Shown one piece after another: positions 1-8,924 of a DNA stretch of 64,000 nucleotides. Each line of letters starts with the position of its first letter. The first letter of the stretch is position 1. The DNA is from Poindextera sp965277425 (lineage in GTDB: Bacteria; Pseudomonadota; Alphaproteobacteria; Caulobacterales; Caulobacteraceae). The notes below the pieces were generated by a model. The model ran no database searches. It saw only the letters and a list, made by a program, of their open reading frames with translations, and was not told the DNA's origin. Location: contig CBDICR010000006.1 of NCBI GenBank assembly GCA_965277425.1, positions 310,001 through 374,000 on the forward strand, written 5' to 3'. Position numbers and translations under genes: made by a program.

Positions 1-1
1 G

Positions 2-361
2 GGCTACGACTTCGTTAGGGAGGTCGCGCCGGTAGACGGGGACATCCTGATCCCGAAGAAGCATCCGAGCGCCTTTTTCGGCACGACCCTGGCCAGCTAC
101 CTCGTCGATCTTGGGGTCGATACCCTGGTAGTGACGGGCTGCACCACCTCAGGCTGCGTGCGCGGAACGGTGGTGGACGCCTTCTCCTACAGCTACCGTG
201 TCGCCGTGCCGGAGGAGTGCGTCTATGACCGAAGCGTCACGAGCCACGCGGTCAACCTCTTCGACATCGACCAGAAATACGCCGACGTCATGCCGGTGAG
301 CGCGCTTCTCGCGGCGCTGCGGCGTTGCGCCGGCGCCAAAACGCAGCCTTTGGTCGCCTGA
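2..361 (+). CDS. Isochorismatase-family cysteine hydrolase (C-terminal fragment)
   Basis: The frame is open from base 2, so only the last 119 residues are in the window. The segment TGCTTSGCVRGT contains the family's nucleophilic cysteine (the one before VRGT). KKHPSAFFGT upstream matches the conserved catalytic-lysine/SAF-GT region of N-carbamoylsarcosine amidohydrolase-like enzymes. The catalytic Asp lies off the window. Members hydrolyse amides such as N-carbamoylsarcosine or nicotinamide, or vinyl ethers such as isochorismate, in the cytoplasm. The TS-CVR form points to the carbamoylsarcosine amidase side of the family, but the substrate is not determined. The stop is 7 bases before the next start, so it probably shares an operon with the FAD-linked oxidase. 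Confidence 0.85.
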   Translation, partial: GYDFVREVAPVDGDILIPKKHPSAFFGTTLASYLVDLGVDTLVVTGCTTSGCVRGTVVDAFSYSYRVAVPEECVYDRSVTSHAVNLFDIDQKYADVMPVSALLAALRRCAGAKTQPLVA

Positions 362-368
362 GGCCGGC

Positions 369-1799
369 ATGAAGATCGCCTCCCCGACCAAGTCGCTCCG
401 AACACCACTGCCGGCCCCATTCGCCGCCCGATTGGCGGCGCTTTTCGGCGATCGAATGACGACCAAGCCGGCCGCCCTGGCTCAACACGCGCAGAGCGAG
501 GCGCTACACGGCGGCGGCGATCCGCCGGACGTAGTGGTCTTCGCGCAGAGCACCGAGGACGTCGTCAGCGTCGTCAAGCTTTGCGGCCAGTTCGGCGTAC
601 CCGTCACCGCCTTCGGCTCCGGCACCGCGCTGGAAGGCAATTTCGCGACGCCGCTCGGCGGTGTCTGCCTCGATATGTCGGGAATGAATTCCATTTTGGC
701 CGTGCGCCCCGACGACTTCGACTGCACGGTTCAAGCTGGCGTAAAGCGCCAGCAGCTGAACGAGCACCTGCGCGACCAGGGGCTGTTCTTCCCGATTGAC
801 CCCGGCGCCGACGCCACGATCGGCGGGATGGCTTCCACCCGAGCCTCGGGCACAAATGCGGTGCGCTATGGCACCATGCGCGAGGCGGCCCTGTCGCTGC
901 GCGTGGTGACGGCGGACGGGCGCGACATCGTCACCAGTCGCAGGGCGCGCAAGTCGGCGGCGGGGTACGACCTGACTCGCCTGTTCGTGGGGTCCGAAGG
1001 GACGCTGGGTATCATCACCGAGGTCACCCTGCGGCTGCATGGACTGCCCGAGGCGATCGCCGCGGCGGTATGCAGTTTCGATTCCCTTCAAGGCGCGGTC
1101 GAGACCGTGGTCCAGACCCTGCATCTCAACATTCCCATCGCACGGATCGAAATCCTCGACGATGTTCAGATGCGCGCCATCAACCGCTGGTCAAAGCTTT
1201 GCTATCCGGAGCTCACGACACTTTTTTTCGAGTTTCACGGGTCCGCCAGCGCCGTTGAGGAACAGGCCCGAACCGTCGCCCAACTTGCCGCGGACAATGG
1301 CGGTGGAGATTTTCAATGGGCGCTCAAGCCGGAAGATCGGACCCGGCTGTGGAAGGCGCGGCACGAGGCCCTTTACGCCGCCGTCGGGCTGCGTCCCGGT
1401 TGCGTGGCCTGGCCCACCGACGTCTGCGTGCCGATTGGCCAGCTCGCCGAGTGCATCCGCCAGACAAAGGACGATCTCGAGAAGGCGTCGATTCCGGCGC
1501 CGATCGTCGGCCACGTCGGCGACGGCAACTTCCACGTCATCTTCGTCATCGACCCAAGTCGACCCGAGGAAATCGAAGAAGCCACGCGCCTGAACGACGC
1601 ACTGATCGAGCGCGCCCTGTCCATGGCCGGCACATGCACCGGCGAACACGGCGTCGGCATTGGCAAGATCGATTGGCTCGAGCGCGAACTGGGAGAAGCC
1701 GTCGATCTGATGCGTCTGTTGAAAGGCGCATTGGATCCGCAAAACATCCTTAATCCCGGCAAGATCTTTCGCACCGCGATCGGGGAGAAATCAGTCTAA
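369..1799 (+). CDS. FAD-linked oxidase, D-lactate dehydrogenase (cytochrome)-like
   Basis: 476 residues, the normal length for the GlcD/DLD branch of the vanillyl-alcohol-oxidase fold. An N-terminal FAD_binding_4 domain (about 50-190) includes the PGADATIGGMASTRASGTNA stretch typical of D-lactate dehydrogenases, and FVGSEGTLGIITE follows at about 207-219. The C-terminal FAD-oxidase domain has HVGDGNFH (about 380), a metal/substrate site in this family, then CTGEHGVGIGK (about 421) and the closing LNPGKIF. It should oxidise a D-2-hydroxy acid and pass electrons to a carrier. Coupling to the isochorismatase-family gene suggests the hydroxy acid comes from an amide catabolic route; that is inference. 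The ATG at 369 gives full family length. Confidence 0.88.
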   Translation: MKIASPTKSLRTPLPAPFAARLAALFGDRMTTKPAALAQHAQSEALHGGGDPPDVVVFAQSTEDVVSVVKLCGQFGVPVTAFGSGTALEGNFATPLGGVCLDMSGMNSILAVRPDDFDCTVQAGVKRQQLNEHLRDQGLFFPIDPGADATIGGMASTRASGTNAVRYGTMREAALSLRVVTADGRDIVTSRRARKSAAGYDLTRLFVGSEGTLGIITEVTLRLHGLPEAIAAAVCSFDSLQGAVETVVQTLHLNIPIARIEILDDVQMRAINRWSKLCYPELTTLFFEFHGSASAVEEQARTVAQLAADNGGGDFQWALKPEDRTRLWKARHEALYAAVGLRPGCVAWPTDVCVPIGQLAECIRQTKDDLEKASIPAPIVGHVGDGNFHVIFVIDPSRPEEIEEATRLNDALIERALSMAGTCTGEHGVGIGKIDWLERELGEAVDLMRLLKGALDPQNILNPGKIFRTAIGEKSV

Positions 1800-1820
1800 C
1801 GGCAATCTGCTTCCGGTGTG

Positions 1821-1842
1821 ATTGATTCGGCCCATAATCAAT
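1821..1842. promoter_or_regulatory. Perfect 7-bp inverted repeat ATTGATT-N8-AATCAAT
   Basis: ATTGATT (1821-1827) and AATCAAT (1836-1842) are perfect inverted copies separated by 8 bases. They lie in an AT-rich patch between the FAD oxidase stop and the GST gene. The form suits a dimeric-regulator operator for the GST gene. A weak terminator for the upstream gene is possible, but the stem is AT-only and the T-run is short. Confidence 0.35.
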
Positions 1843-1922
1843 TTTGACTAATGCAAACCAAATAACGCCGCCTATCTGCTGCGTGATTCAATACAGAATA
1901 GACGCCTTGGAAGGGTTTTCTG

Positions 1923-2534
1923 ATGAAGATATATCACGGTAAGGGGACTTGCTCTGTTGGTATACTGGTTATTGCCGAAGAGCTCGGCGTCGCCTACGAT
2001 TTGGAAATCGTCGACCTGGCTCGTCGGGATCAATATTCGCCGGACTATATTGGGCGAAATCCGAAGGCCAAGGTGCCGCTTCTTCAACTGGATGATGGGG
2101 ATTATCTCACCGAGTGGCCGGCTATTGCGGCCTATCTAGCGCTCTCAAGCCCACAGCAGGGGATTCTGGCGACCGATCCCTTGGGGCTTGCAAGAGCATT
2201 GGAGGCTGTCGATTATATCGTCTCAACCGTTCACATGCAGGGTTTCACCCGAATTGTGAGACCGGGGTTGTTCACGCCCGATGAAGCCGACTTCGACCAG
2301 GTCAAGAGTCGCGGCCGTGAAATTTTCGACCAAGGATTGAGGCTAATGGACGAGCGGCTGACCGGCAGGGAATTCCTGCTGGGAGAGTTCTCGATCGCCG
2401 ATGCGGCGTTGTTCTACATCGAGCATTGGATGGTGAACCGTTTGGATAACGCCCTACCAGCCCGTTGCAAGGATCACTACGAGCGAATGCTTGCACGCGA
2501 ACCCGGGCAGCGGGCGCTCTCGCGCGACTCTTGA
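1923..2534 (+). CDS. Glutathione S-transferase family protein
   Basis: 203 residues, standard for a cytosolic GST. The N-terminal thioredoxin-fold domain (1-80) starts MKIYHGKGTCSVG, with a Cys/Ser near position 10 as in beta-class bacterial GSTs, followed by the NPKAKVPLLQLDDG strand with the cis-Pro (about 46-59) and the glutathione-contacting LTEWPAI. The C-terminal helical domain has the GEFSIADAALF N-capping/Asp motif (about 154). It is expected to conjugate or reduce electrophiles with glutathione. GAAGGG precedes the ATG. It is monocistronic by spacing (124 bases upstream, convergent esterase downstream) and noticeably less GC-biased at third positions near its 5' end. Confidence 0.85.
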   Translation: MKIYHGKGTCSVGILVIAEELGVAYDLEIVDLARRDQYSPDYIGRNPKAKVPLLQLDDGDYLTEWPAIAAYLALSSPQQGILATDPLGLARALEAVDYIVSTVHMQGFTRIVRPGLFTPDEADFDQVKSRGREIFDQGLRLMDERLTGREFLLGEFSIADAALFYIEHWMVNRLDNALPARCKDHYERMLAREPGQRALSRDS

Positions 2535-2595
2535 TGCGGCGACAGGTGTGCGACGGACCTCCGCTCGCAGAATTGGCGGAATAGGCGGCATCGCC

Positions 2596-2660
2596 GCTCC
2601 GGACCGCTGACTCTTGATCAGCGGGTCGCAGGCTCGAATCCTGAAAGCTTGCTCCGGACC
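2596..2660 (+). pseudogene. tRNA-Lys(CTT)-like 3' half flanked by 10-bp direct repeats
   Basis: GCTGA-CTCTTGA-TCAGC (2606-2622) is a perfect 5-bp anticodon stem with a 7-base loop reading CTT after U33. It is followed by the 5-base variable loop GGGTC, and then a T-arm with 4 of 5 pairs and the loop CTCGAAT (2628-2644). All spacings are canonical and the text is very close to bacterial tRNA-Lys. No D-arm or 5' acceptor strand can be paired upstream, and no matching acceptor strand or CCA follows, so this is a truncated, degenerate copy. GCTCCGGACC occurs at 2596-2605 and again at 2651-2660, bracketing the fragment. It may be a relic of integration at a tRNA gene. Confidence 0.5.
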
Positions 2661-2673
2661 TTCGCGCTTTGGC

Positions 2674-4320
2674 TCAGCGGCAGCCCGCCGCCGCCGCCGG
2701 TATGGGCGGCGACCAGAGACCGAGGTTCCAGTTCCACGGCGTATGGCCCTGCGCGCGACGCCGGCAGACCACCGCTTCGTGCAGCGCGTACATTCCAGGC
2801 AAGAGATGGTCCGCCGGATGCGGCGCATCGCCGAAGTCCATATAGGCGTGGGTCGGGCCATAGGCTGGCCAGGCCGGCTCGCCGGCCGCCTTGGGGACGC
2901 CCGACCGCGCGAAGCTGGTCCAGTAGCCGATCATCGCCTCCGAGAGCGCCGTCTCCCGGGCGTCGGCGGGCGGCCGCGGCCAGTTCGGCGGCAGCCGGTC
3001 GGCCGTGCCGAACACATAGGGCAGCTCGCTGGCGTGGAAGGCGTGCAGGCCCGCCGTGTCGGCGGCGCGATAGCCATGGTCGAAGAGGTAGAGATAGGCG
3101 GGCGCGCCCAGCGCCGTCTGCTTCATGGCCAGCCGCTCGGCGGTCCAGCCGTAGAGGCCGTCGCGCGTCGCCGCCAGGATGCTCTCTTCCAGGTCGCGGC
3201 TGGGATAGAGTTTGAGGAAGGCGTCCGCCAGGTCGCGATATCGATCGCGGATCGCGGCCTCATAGGCCGAGGCCGTGGCGGGCGCTCGCGGCGCGAGCCC
3301 CCGCAAGGATCGGATCTCGCCGCTGTTGAACCCGGCCAGCACCGGCGTCGACGCCTGTTCGCCGCGATCGAAGGTGTCGACAAGCTGGCGCGGCAGCACC
3401 TGGCCGTCGACCGTGCCGAGGGTCCCAAATCCGGCCCTCGCCGCCGCATCGGTGAGGTTGCGGGCGTCCATGGCGCGCAGGTCGGCGATATCGCGCGCGC
3501 CGAGGCCGGCCGCCAGACTGGCGCCGATCGCCTCGGCCGCCGGCTCGCCCCACCTCGCCTGCTTCAGCTCGGGCATGGAAATCATGTAGGCGCTTTCGGC
3601 GATGGCCTTGGCGAACAGTCCGCGCGCATCGGGCGACGCCATCAGGTAGAGGACGCTGAGCCCGCCGGCGGACTGGCCGGCGATGGTGACGTTGGCGGGA
3701 TCGCCGCCGAAGGCCGAGATGTTGCGCCTGATCCAGCGCAAGGCCTCGATCTGGTCGAGAAGCCCATAGTTGCCGGAAATCCCCAGCGGCGATTCGGCGC
3801 TGAGATCCGGATGCGCCAGATAGCCGAGAACGCCCAGGCGGTAATTGATCGAGACCACCACGACGCCCTGCTGCGCGAGCTTGGAGCCGTCGTAGATGGC
3901 TTCGCTGCTCGCGCCTGTGGTCAGCGAGCCGCCGTGAATCCAGACCAGCACGGGCGCGTCGTGGGCCTGGGTAGGCGCCCAGACATTCAGAGAAAGGCAA
4001 TCCTCGCTCATCCGCGTCGGCGGGTCGTCGTAAATGGTTTTGAACGGCGCGATCGGCTGGATGCAGGCCGGGCCGAACTGGGTCGCCTGGCGGGTCCCAC
4101 GCCAGTCCGCGACCGGGACGGGCGGCGTCCAGCGCGCCGGGCCGGTCGGCGGCTTTGCGTAGGGAATCCCTTCGAAAATCCTGAGCGCGCCGTCGGCTCG
4201 CCCCTCAACCTCGCCCACCGGGGCTTGCACGACGGGTCCCGGCTGCGCCCGGGCGGACAAGGACGAGGCCATCAGCGCCGAGGCGGCCAGGCCGGCGAGC
4301 ATGCGCGAGAGCGCCGTCAT
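2674..4320 (-). CDS. Type-B carboxylesterase, secreted
   Basis: 548 residues with a Sec-type signal peptide (hydrophobic core about residues 7-20, likely cut after ARA near 25). The alpha/beta-hydrolase body matches the COesterase family. EDCLSLNVW and VWIHGGSL (oxyanion region) precede the nucleophile elbow GQSAGG, after which come an Asp/Glu region and a C-terminal catalytic His (DLADAF... to HAFHASELPYVFG). It should hydrolyse carboxylic esters in the periplasm. Its ATG overlaps the TetR stop in ATGA (4317-4320), so the two are translationally coupled. With the upstream acyl-CoA ligase and TonB receptor this suggests uptake of an ester, cleavage, and activation of the acid; the substrate is unknown. 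Confidence 0.88.
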   Translation of the reverse strand: MTALSRMLAGLAASALMASSLSARAQPGPVVQAPVGEVEGRADGALRIFEGIPYAKPPTGPARWTPPVPVADWRGTRQATQFGPACIQPIAPFKTIYDDPPTRMSEDCLSLNVWAPTQAHDAPVLVWIHGGSLTTGASSEAIYDGSKLAQQGVVVVSINYRLGVLGYLAHPDLSAESPLGISGNYGLLDQIEALRWIRRNISAFGGDPANVTIAGQSAGGLSVLYLMASPDARGLFAKAIAESAYMISMPELKQARWGEPAAEAIGASLAAGLGARDIADLRAMDARNLTDAAARAGFGTLGTVDGQVLPRQLVDTFDRGEQASTPVLAGFNSGEIRSLRGLAPRAPATASAYEAAIRDRYRDLADAFLKLYPSRDLEESILAATRDGLYGWTAERLAMKQTALGAPAYLYLFDHGYRAADTAGLHAFHASELPYVFGTADRLPPNWPRPPADARETALSEAMIGYWTSFARSGVPKAAGEPAWPAYGPTHAYMDFGDAPHPADHLLPGMYALHEAVVCRRRAQGHTPWNWNLGLWSPPIPAAAAGCR

Positions 4321-5012
4321 CCCGTCGTCGTTGAACCCGGCTTTTGGCTCAGAGCCAGGAAGCCCGCGGCCATGAATTTGGCCATCCGCCGCTTCACCGC
4401 CTGAAAGTCGTCCGATTGGCAGAGCCCCGCGGAAAGCCGATCGATCCGTCCGGTCCGCGCCAGCGTGTTCATCAGCGACCCGGTTACGAAGTGGTAGCCC
4501 CAGAAGATGTCCTGGAGGGGCGTGTCGGGAAGCGCGCGCTGCAGAATGCTCACGAGCTTGAGCACGACGGGATCGAAGTGAACGTCCATCAACTCGGCGC
4601 CCTCGAGGGTATTGCTGACGCGGGCGCAGAAGGCGGCATAGTTCATCCAGGGCTCGCCGCCCTCGATGTAGAGGTCGAGGTCGGTGTCCAGGAAGGCGTG
4701 GAGCGCGCCCTCAACGGTGGGATGGCCGCCGGACTGCGCCTCGTAACGATCCAGCGCTTCCATCCGGCGCCCGCTGGTGACGCCGGCGCGCCTGGCGAAC
4801 ACCGCCTCGAACAGGCTGCGCTTGTCGTCGAAATAGTAGTGCAGAAGCGTCGTATGGACCCCAACGCGCTGGGCGACGTCGCGCAGCGTCACCGCATGCA
4901 GGCCGTTCATCGAGAAGAGATATTCGGCCGCGTCCAGGATCTGCTCGAGGGTTTCCGCGCGCTGCTCGGCCTTGGTGCGGCGAACCCGCTTCGCCGTCGA
5001 ACCCTCGGACAT
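4317..5012 (-). CDS. TetR/AcrR-family transcriptional regulator
   Basis: 231 residues. The N-terminal TetR_N domain (about 15-65) has the expected helix-turn-helix, including ETLEQILDAAEYLFSMNG, VTLRDVAQRVGV and LLHYYFDDKRSLFEAVF. The C-terminal two-thirds is a helical ligand and dimer domain. It lies third in a minus-strand unit after the TonB receptor and acyl-CoA ligase genes (46-base gap) and overlaps the esterase start by 4 bases. It most likely controls this unit in response to the acid, ester or CoA-ester; this is inferred from position. No palindromic operator was convincing upstream of the receptor gene. Confidence 0.88.
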   Translation of the reverse strand: MSEGSTAKRVRRTKAEQRAETLEQILDAAEYLFSMNGLHAVTLRDVAQRVGVHTTLLHYYFDDKRSLFEAVFARRAGVTSGRRMEALDRYEAQSGGHPTVEGALHAFLDTDLDLYIEGGEPWMNYAAFCARVSNTLEGAELMDVHFDPVVLKLVSILQRALPDTPLQDIFWGYHFVTGSLMNTLARTGRIDRLSAGLCQSDDFQAVKRRMAKFMAAGFLALSQKPGSTTTG

Positions 5013-5058
5013 CAGGCAACCTCTTCACGCCTTGGCGAGGCCCGTTCGCCGGGACCCA

Positions 5059-6666
5059 TCAACGAATGGACCGCCCGTCACGACCTTCAGGGTCCGCGTA
5101 GTCCGCGCGCAGCCGGGTCTTGTCAATCTTTCCGGTGGCCGCCAGCGGCATGGCCTCGATGTTGAGGATCCGATCCGGCAGCCACCAATCGGGAACCTTG
5201 CCGCGCAAGGCCTCAAGCAGGGTCTGGGCGTCGACGGACTGGCCTTGTCGGGGCTCGACGATGAGAACCGGACGCTCGCCCCATTTCGGGTCGAACCGGC
5301 CGATGACCGCGACCTGGCCGACCGCCGGGAGACGACCGACGATGTCCTCGATCTCGGCGGGATTGATCCATTCGCCGCCGGACTTGATCAGGTCCTTTGC
5401 GCGGCCGCGGATGGTGAGGTCGCCGGCCTCGTCGAGGCTCGCCAGATCTCCGGTGTCGAAATAGCCCTCCTCGTCCAGGGCGTCCAAGGGCGCCTTGAAA
5501 TACCGCCGCAGGACGCTCGCCCCCTTGACCTTGAGATGGCCGACGCCGCCGCGTTGGTCCGCCAGCGTGACGCCCTCGGCGTCGGTGAGCTTGAGGTCGA
5601 GACCCACGACCGGCCGGCCCGAGGCGCGCGCCTCGGAGGACGGCGCGTCGGGCGGCGTGATCGTGCCAAGCGGCGACAGCTCGGTCATGCCCCAACTGGT
5701 CTGCACCCGGGCGCGCAGACGCGCTTCCAGGCGACCGATCAGCGCGTCGGGACAGCTCGAACCGCCGATGATCACCCGTTTCAGGGCTGGGAGTTCGCCG
5801 CCGGCGGCGTCGAGATGGTCGATGACGCCGAGCCAGACGGTCTGGACGCCGACGGCCACGGTCACGCCCTCGTCCCGCATCAGCCGGGCCAGGCTGGCGC
5901 CGTCGGTGTGACGGCCGGGCAGCACCAGCTTGGCGCCTGCCGCCGGGGCGGCGAAGGGCAGGCCCCAGCCGTTGGCGTGGAACATGGGCACGGCGACCAG
6001 AACCGTGTCGCCGGCGGTCAGGGCGACGGCGTCGGCCTGCAGCGCGCGCATCGTATGCAGGTAGTTTGAGCGGTGCGTGTAGAGCACGCCCTTGGGGCTG
6101 CCGGTGGTGCCGGAGGTGTAGCAGAGCCCGGCCGGCGTCTCCTCGTCGAAGCCGCCCCAGGCCAGCGGGGCGCCATGGGTCTTGAGCAGGACCTCATAGG
6201 CCCAGACCTTCAGCCCCAGGCCCGCCGGCGCGTCCGCCGGAGGCTCGCCGCCGTCCATCATGATGACGTGCTCGAGTCCGGGGCAGAGCGGCGCCAGCTC
6301 CGTCAGCAGTGGCGTCAGGCTGGAGGCGACCGCCAGGACCCGGTCCTCCGCCTCGTTGACCATCGCCGCCAGGTGGGCGGCCGTCAGGCGCGGATTGAGG
6401 GTGTGGCAGACCATCCCCGCCCCCATCAGGGCGTAGTACATCTCCAGGTGATGCTGGGTGTTCCAGGCCAGCGTGCCAACCCGGTCGCCGAATTCCAGTC
6501 CGAGCGACGAAAGCGCGCCCGACAGCCGCCGGCTGCGCTCGCGCAGAGCCGCATAGCCGAGGCGTCCGACGATCCGCCCGGCCTCCGCCGTCACGATCTC
6601 GCGCGCTCCCGACCACCTGGCGGCATGGTCCAGAAACTTGTCTACCGTGAGGGCGTAGGACTGCAT
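5059..6666 (-). CDS. Acyl-CoA ligase (fatty-acid/AMP-binding family)
   Basis: 535 residues from the ATG at 6666; the frame is open further upstream but the longer version adds arginine-rich non-homologous sequence running into the TonB gene. ANL-superfamily motifs are in order: the P-loop YTSGTTGSPKGV (about 170), GWGMTELSP (about 315), TGDLASLDEAGDLTIRGRAKDLIKSGGEWI (split here as TGDLA and GRAKDLIKSGGEWI, about 405-435), and the C-terminal catalytic Lys in ATGKIDK. It activates a carboxylic acid to its CoA thioester using ATP, through an acyl-AMP. It sits 80 bases after the TonB receptor and 46 before the TetR gene, so it is probably co-transcribed and handles the acid released by the esterase. 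Confidence 0.88.
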   Translation of the reverse strand: MQSYALTVDKFLDHAARWSGAREIVTAEAGRIVGRLGYAALRERSRRLSGALSSLGLEFGDRVGTLAWNTQHHLEMYYALMGAGMVCHTLNPRLTAAHLAAMVNEAEDRVLAVASSLTPLLTELAPLCPGLEHVIMMDGGEPPADAPAGLGLKVWAYEVLLKTHGAPLAWGGFDEETPAGLCYTSGTTGSPKGVLYTHRSNYLHTMRALQADAVALTAGDTVLVAVPMFHANGWGLPFAAPAAGAKLVLPGRHTDGASLARLMRDEGVTVAVGVQTVWLGVIDHLDAAGGELPALKRVIIGGSSCPDALIGRLEARLRARVQTSWGMTELSPLGTITPPDAPSSEARASGRPVVGLDLKLTDAEGVTLADQRGGVGHLKVKGASVLRRYFKAPLDALDEEGYFDTGDLASLDEAGDLTIRGRAKDLIKSGGEWINPAEIEDIVGRLPAVGQVAVIGRFDPKWGERPVLIVEPRQGQSVDAQTLLEALRGKVPDWWLPDRILNIEAMPLAATGKIDKTRLRADYADPEGRDGRSIR

Positions 6667-6746
6667 GGGGTGTCGGGCGACAAATGAATAAGAAAAAAGG
6701 GCCGCCGGCTGACGAAGACAGCGCGGCGGTCGCAAGGCGCGGGAAA

Positions 6747-8924
6747 TTAGAAGGTCTTCAGAACGCTGATCCCGAATTGCAGCGGCGCGCCCGCAATACG
6801 GATGGGCGGCAGCACGGCGGCGACATAGTGGTCGTTCAGGAGGTTGTAGCCGTACAGGGTGGTTACGAAGCTGGCATGGGTCCAGGCCAGCGACGCGCCG
6901 AGAATATTGCGCGGCGCGAGATAGTCTCCGGCCGCCCGATTGTCGAACAGGGTCGCCCACTGGCTGGAGATGTAGCTGTAGGTCGCGGCCGGCGTCAGCA
7001 GGTCGCCATCGGGCAGGTGGAAGTTGTATTGCGCGCTGACGTCGAAGGTGACGTCAGGAGCGTAGGTTTGCGGATGGCCTTCCAGGTTGACGCAGGCGGA
7101 GGTGGCCGGGCCGGTCTTCAGGCTGCAGGTCCCTGACATCGGCAGCCTGGGGTCCTCGGAATAGAATTTCCCCAACTGGCTGTGGCCGACACCCAGGCCG
7201 ATATTGCCCGAGAAATCCCCCCAGACGCCCTGGGCCGAGGCCTCAATACCATAGAGCTTGGTGCCGGTGGGATCGTTCTCCTCGGTCGCCTGGGTCGGGT
7301 TGTTGGGGATCGGGATGATGACCTGGAAGTGCTGGAAGTCGTTGTAATAAAAGCCTAACTGGGTGTGCACGTGGCTGTCGAACAGGGTGGACTTCCAGCC
7401 TCCCTCATAGTCGACCACATATTCCTGGCCGAACGGCGGCGGGATGATGCCGCCGTCGAAATAGAGGGCGGTGTTAAGGCCGCCCGGCTTGGCCCCGCTG
7501 GCGACGAACACATAGAGGAAGTTGCGCGGGTCGATGTTCCAGTTCAGGGCCACCTTGCCCGTGACGTTCGAGCCGTATTCGCTCTGATTCTGCGGATAGA
7601 CGAGGAAGAACTCAGGCACCTCGAATTCGGCGTGATTGGTGGTGCCCCAGTTCGAATAGCGCCCGCCGACCTGCAGCTGGAATCCCGCCGGCAGGTTGAG
7701 GTTGACCTGACCGAACACAGCGGCCGTATAGGTATTGTTCACGCCGTCGAGGTCTTCGTCGATGGTTCCGGGCGGAACGCCGATATCGAACTGACCTTTC
7801 GGGAAGGTGTAGTCGTTGCTCTGGTAGTAGGCCCCGAGAACCCAGGTGAACGGCCCCGTATTGGGGGAGATCACGTTGAATTCCTGCGACCAGATCGCCT
7901 CCTTCACGCCCTCATCGATGATGTAGTTGGGCGCCGGCAGGTCGGTCCCGTCGATGTCGCCCTTCCAGGCCGTGCGGCCTTGCTGGTAGCCGGTGATCGA
8001 GCGGAAGGTGATGTCGGTGGACGGATCAACATAGTCGATCTTCAGGATCGACCGGACGAACTGGTCGGTGGCGAAGGTGCGGTAGTTGTTGGCGAAGTTG
8101 AAAAGGTCGCTGGTGCCGAGATTGGTGGCCGCGTCGCCGAAATAGCCGCCGTTGGCGAGATAGCCGTAGTCGGTCTTGAACAGCACGCTCAGCGAACTGA
8201 TCGGCTTCCACAAGAGCGAGACGCGGGCGCTGCCCCACATCAGGTTGCGGTCGCCGGTCAGCGGGCCGGTGATGTGGTAGAAGGTGTCGCGGTATTGGGT
8301 GTTGAAAGCGACCCGCGCGGCTAGGGTATCGCTGATCGGCAGGTTCACCGCGCCCTGCAGGCCCGTGTCGTTATAGTTCCCATAGTGGACCATCAGGTAG
8401 CCGTTATGGCCGCCGTCGATCACCGGGTTGTTGGTGGTCAGGATAACGGCGCCGCCGGTGGCGTTCTGGCCGCTGAAGGTGCCTTGCGGGCCGCGCAGGA
8501 TCTCCAGGCTGGCGACGTCGAAATAGGGCTCTTCCTGGATATAGCCGGGGAAGGTCGCCACCCCGTCGCGATAGGTCACCACACCGGTCCCGGTCTGGCT
8601 GTTGTGCTCGCCCTTGCCAATGCCGCGGATATCGAAATCGTTGCCCTGGCCGAAATTGTTGACCACCACCGATGGGCTGACGAACTGCAGCTGGTCGACC
8701 GAGATGACTCCCAGCTTGGTGAGATCCCGTCCGCTCAGAACCGTCGCGGCGATCGAGGTTTTCTGCAGGTTCGTGGTTCGACGCTCGGCGGTGACCACCA
8801 CCTCCGGCATCGCCGTGGCGCTGGCCTTGTCCTGCGGCGGCGGCGACGCCGTCTGCGCGGCGGCGACGCCGAACCCGGTCAGCGCCAAGACAGACGCGCT
8901 CAACCACAGTGCGTGGATTTTCAT
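6747..8924 (-). CDS. TonB-dependent outer-membrane receptor
   Basis: 725 residues from the ATG at 8924, which follows an ideal GGAGGAAACG Shine-Dalgarno and starts a clear signal peptide (MKIHALWLSASVLALTGFG, cleavage near AAAQ). A plug domain follows: EVVVTAERR, then LQFVSPSVVV, DIRGIG, and LEILRGPQGTFSGQNATGGA. A long beta-barrel ends in the aromatic ISVLKTF, as required for outer-membrane insertion. The TonB-box-like start and iron-complex-receptor plug match the sphingomonad/caulobacter FecA-like group that takes up varied organic molecules. It heads the minus-strand unit with acyl-CoA ligase, TetR and carboxylesterase, so its ligand is more likely a carbon source than a siderophore (inference). 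Confidence 0.9.
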   Translation of the reverse strand: MKIHALWLSASVLALTGFGVAAAQTASPPPQDKASATAMPEVVVTAERRTTNLQKTSIAATVLSGRDLTKLGVISVDQLQFVSPSVVVNNFGQGNDFDIRGIGKGEHNSQTGTGVVTYRDGVATFPGYIQEEPYFDVASLEILRGPQGTFSGQNATGGAVILTTNNPVIDGGHNGYLMVHYGNYNDTGLQGAVNLPISDTLAARVAFNTQYRDTFYHITGPLTGDRNLMWGSARVSLLWKPISSLSVLFKTDYGYLANGGYFGDAATNLGTSDLFNFANNYRTFATDQFVRSILKIDYVDPSTDITFRSITGYQQGRTAWKGDIDGTDLPAPNYIIDEGVKEAIWSQEFNVISPNTGPFTWVLGAYYQSNDYTFPKGQFDIGVPPGTIDEDLDGVNNTYTAAVFGQVNLNLPAGFQLQVGGRYSNWGTTNHAEFEVPEFFLVYPQNQSEYGSNVTGKVALNWNIDPRNFLYVFVASGAKPGGLNTALYFDGGIIPPPFGQEYVVDYEGGWKSTLFDSHVHTQLGFYYNDFQHFQVIIPIPNNPTQATEENDPTGTKLYGIEASAQGVWGDFSGNIGLGVGHSQLGKFYSEDPRLPMSGTCSLKTGPATSACVNLEGHPQTYAPDVTFDVSAQYNFHLPDGDLLTPAATYSYISSQWATLFDNRAAGDYLAPRNILGASLAWTHASFVTTLYGYNLLNDHYVAAVLPPIRIAGAPLQFGISVLKTF

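Noticed and set aside
1850..1922. Sigma-70 promoter for the GST gene beginning at TTGACT (1844)
   Set aside because: No -10 box lies at a 16-18 base distance.
2596..2660. A functional tRNA gene
   Set aside because: No D-arm or acceptor pairing exists, and the T-stem has a mismatch; reported as a fragment instead.
2614..4404. 596-codon plus-strand frame
   Set aside because: Antisense of the carboxylesterase gene, which has GQSAGG and a signal peptide.
6667..6960. Longer start of the acyl-CoA ligase
   Set aside because: It would run inside the TonB receptor gene and the added residues lack similarity; the ATG at 6666 gives the normal N-terminus.
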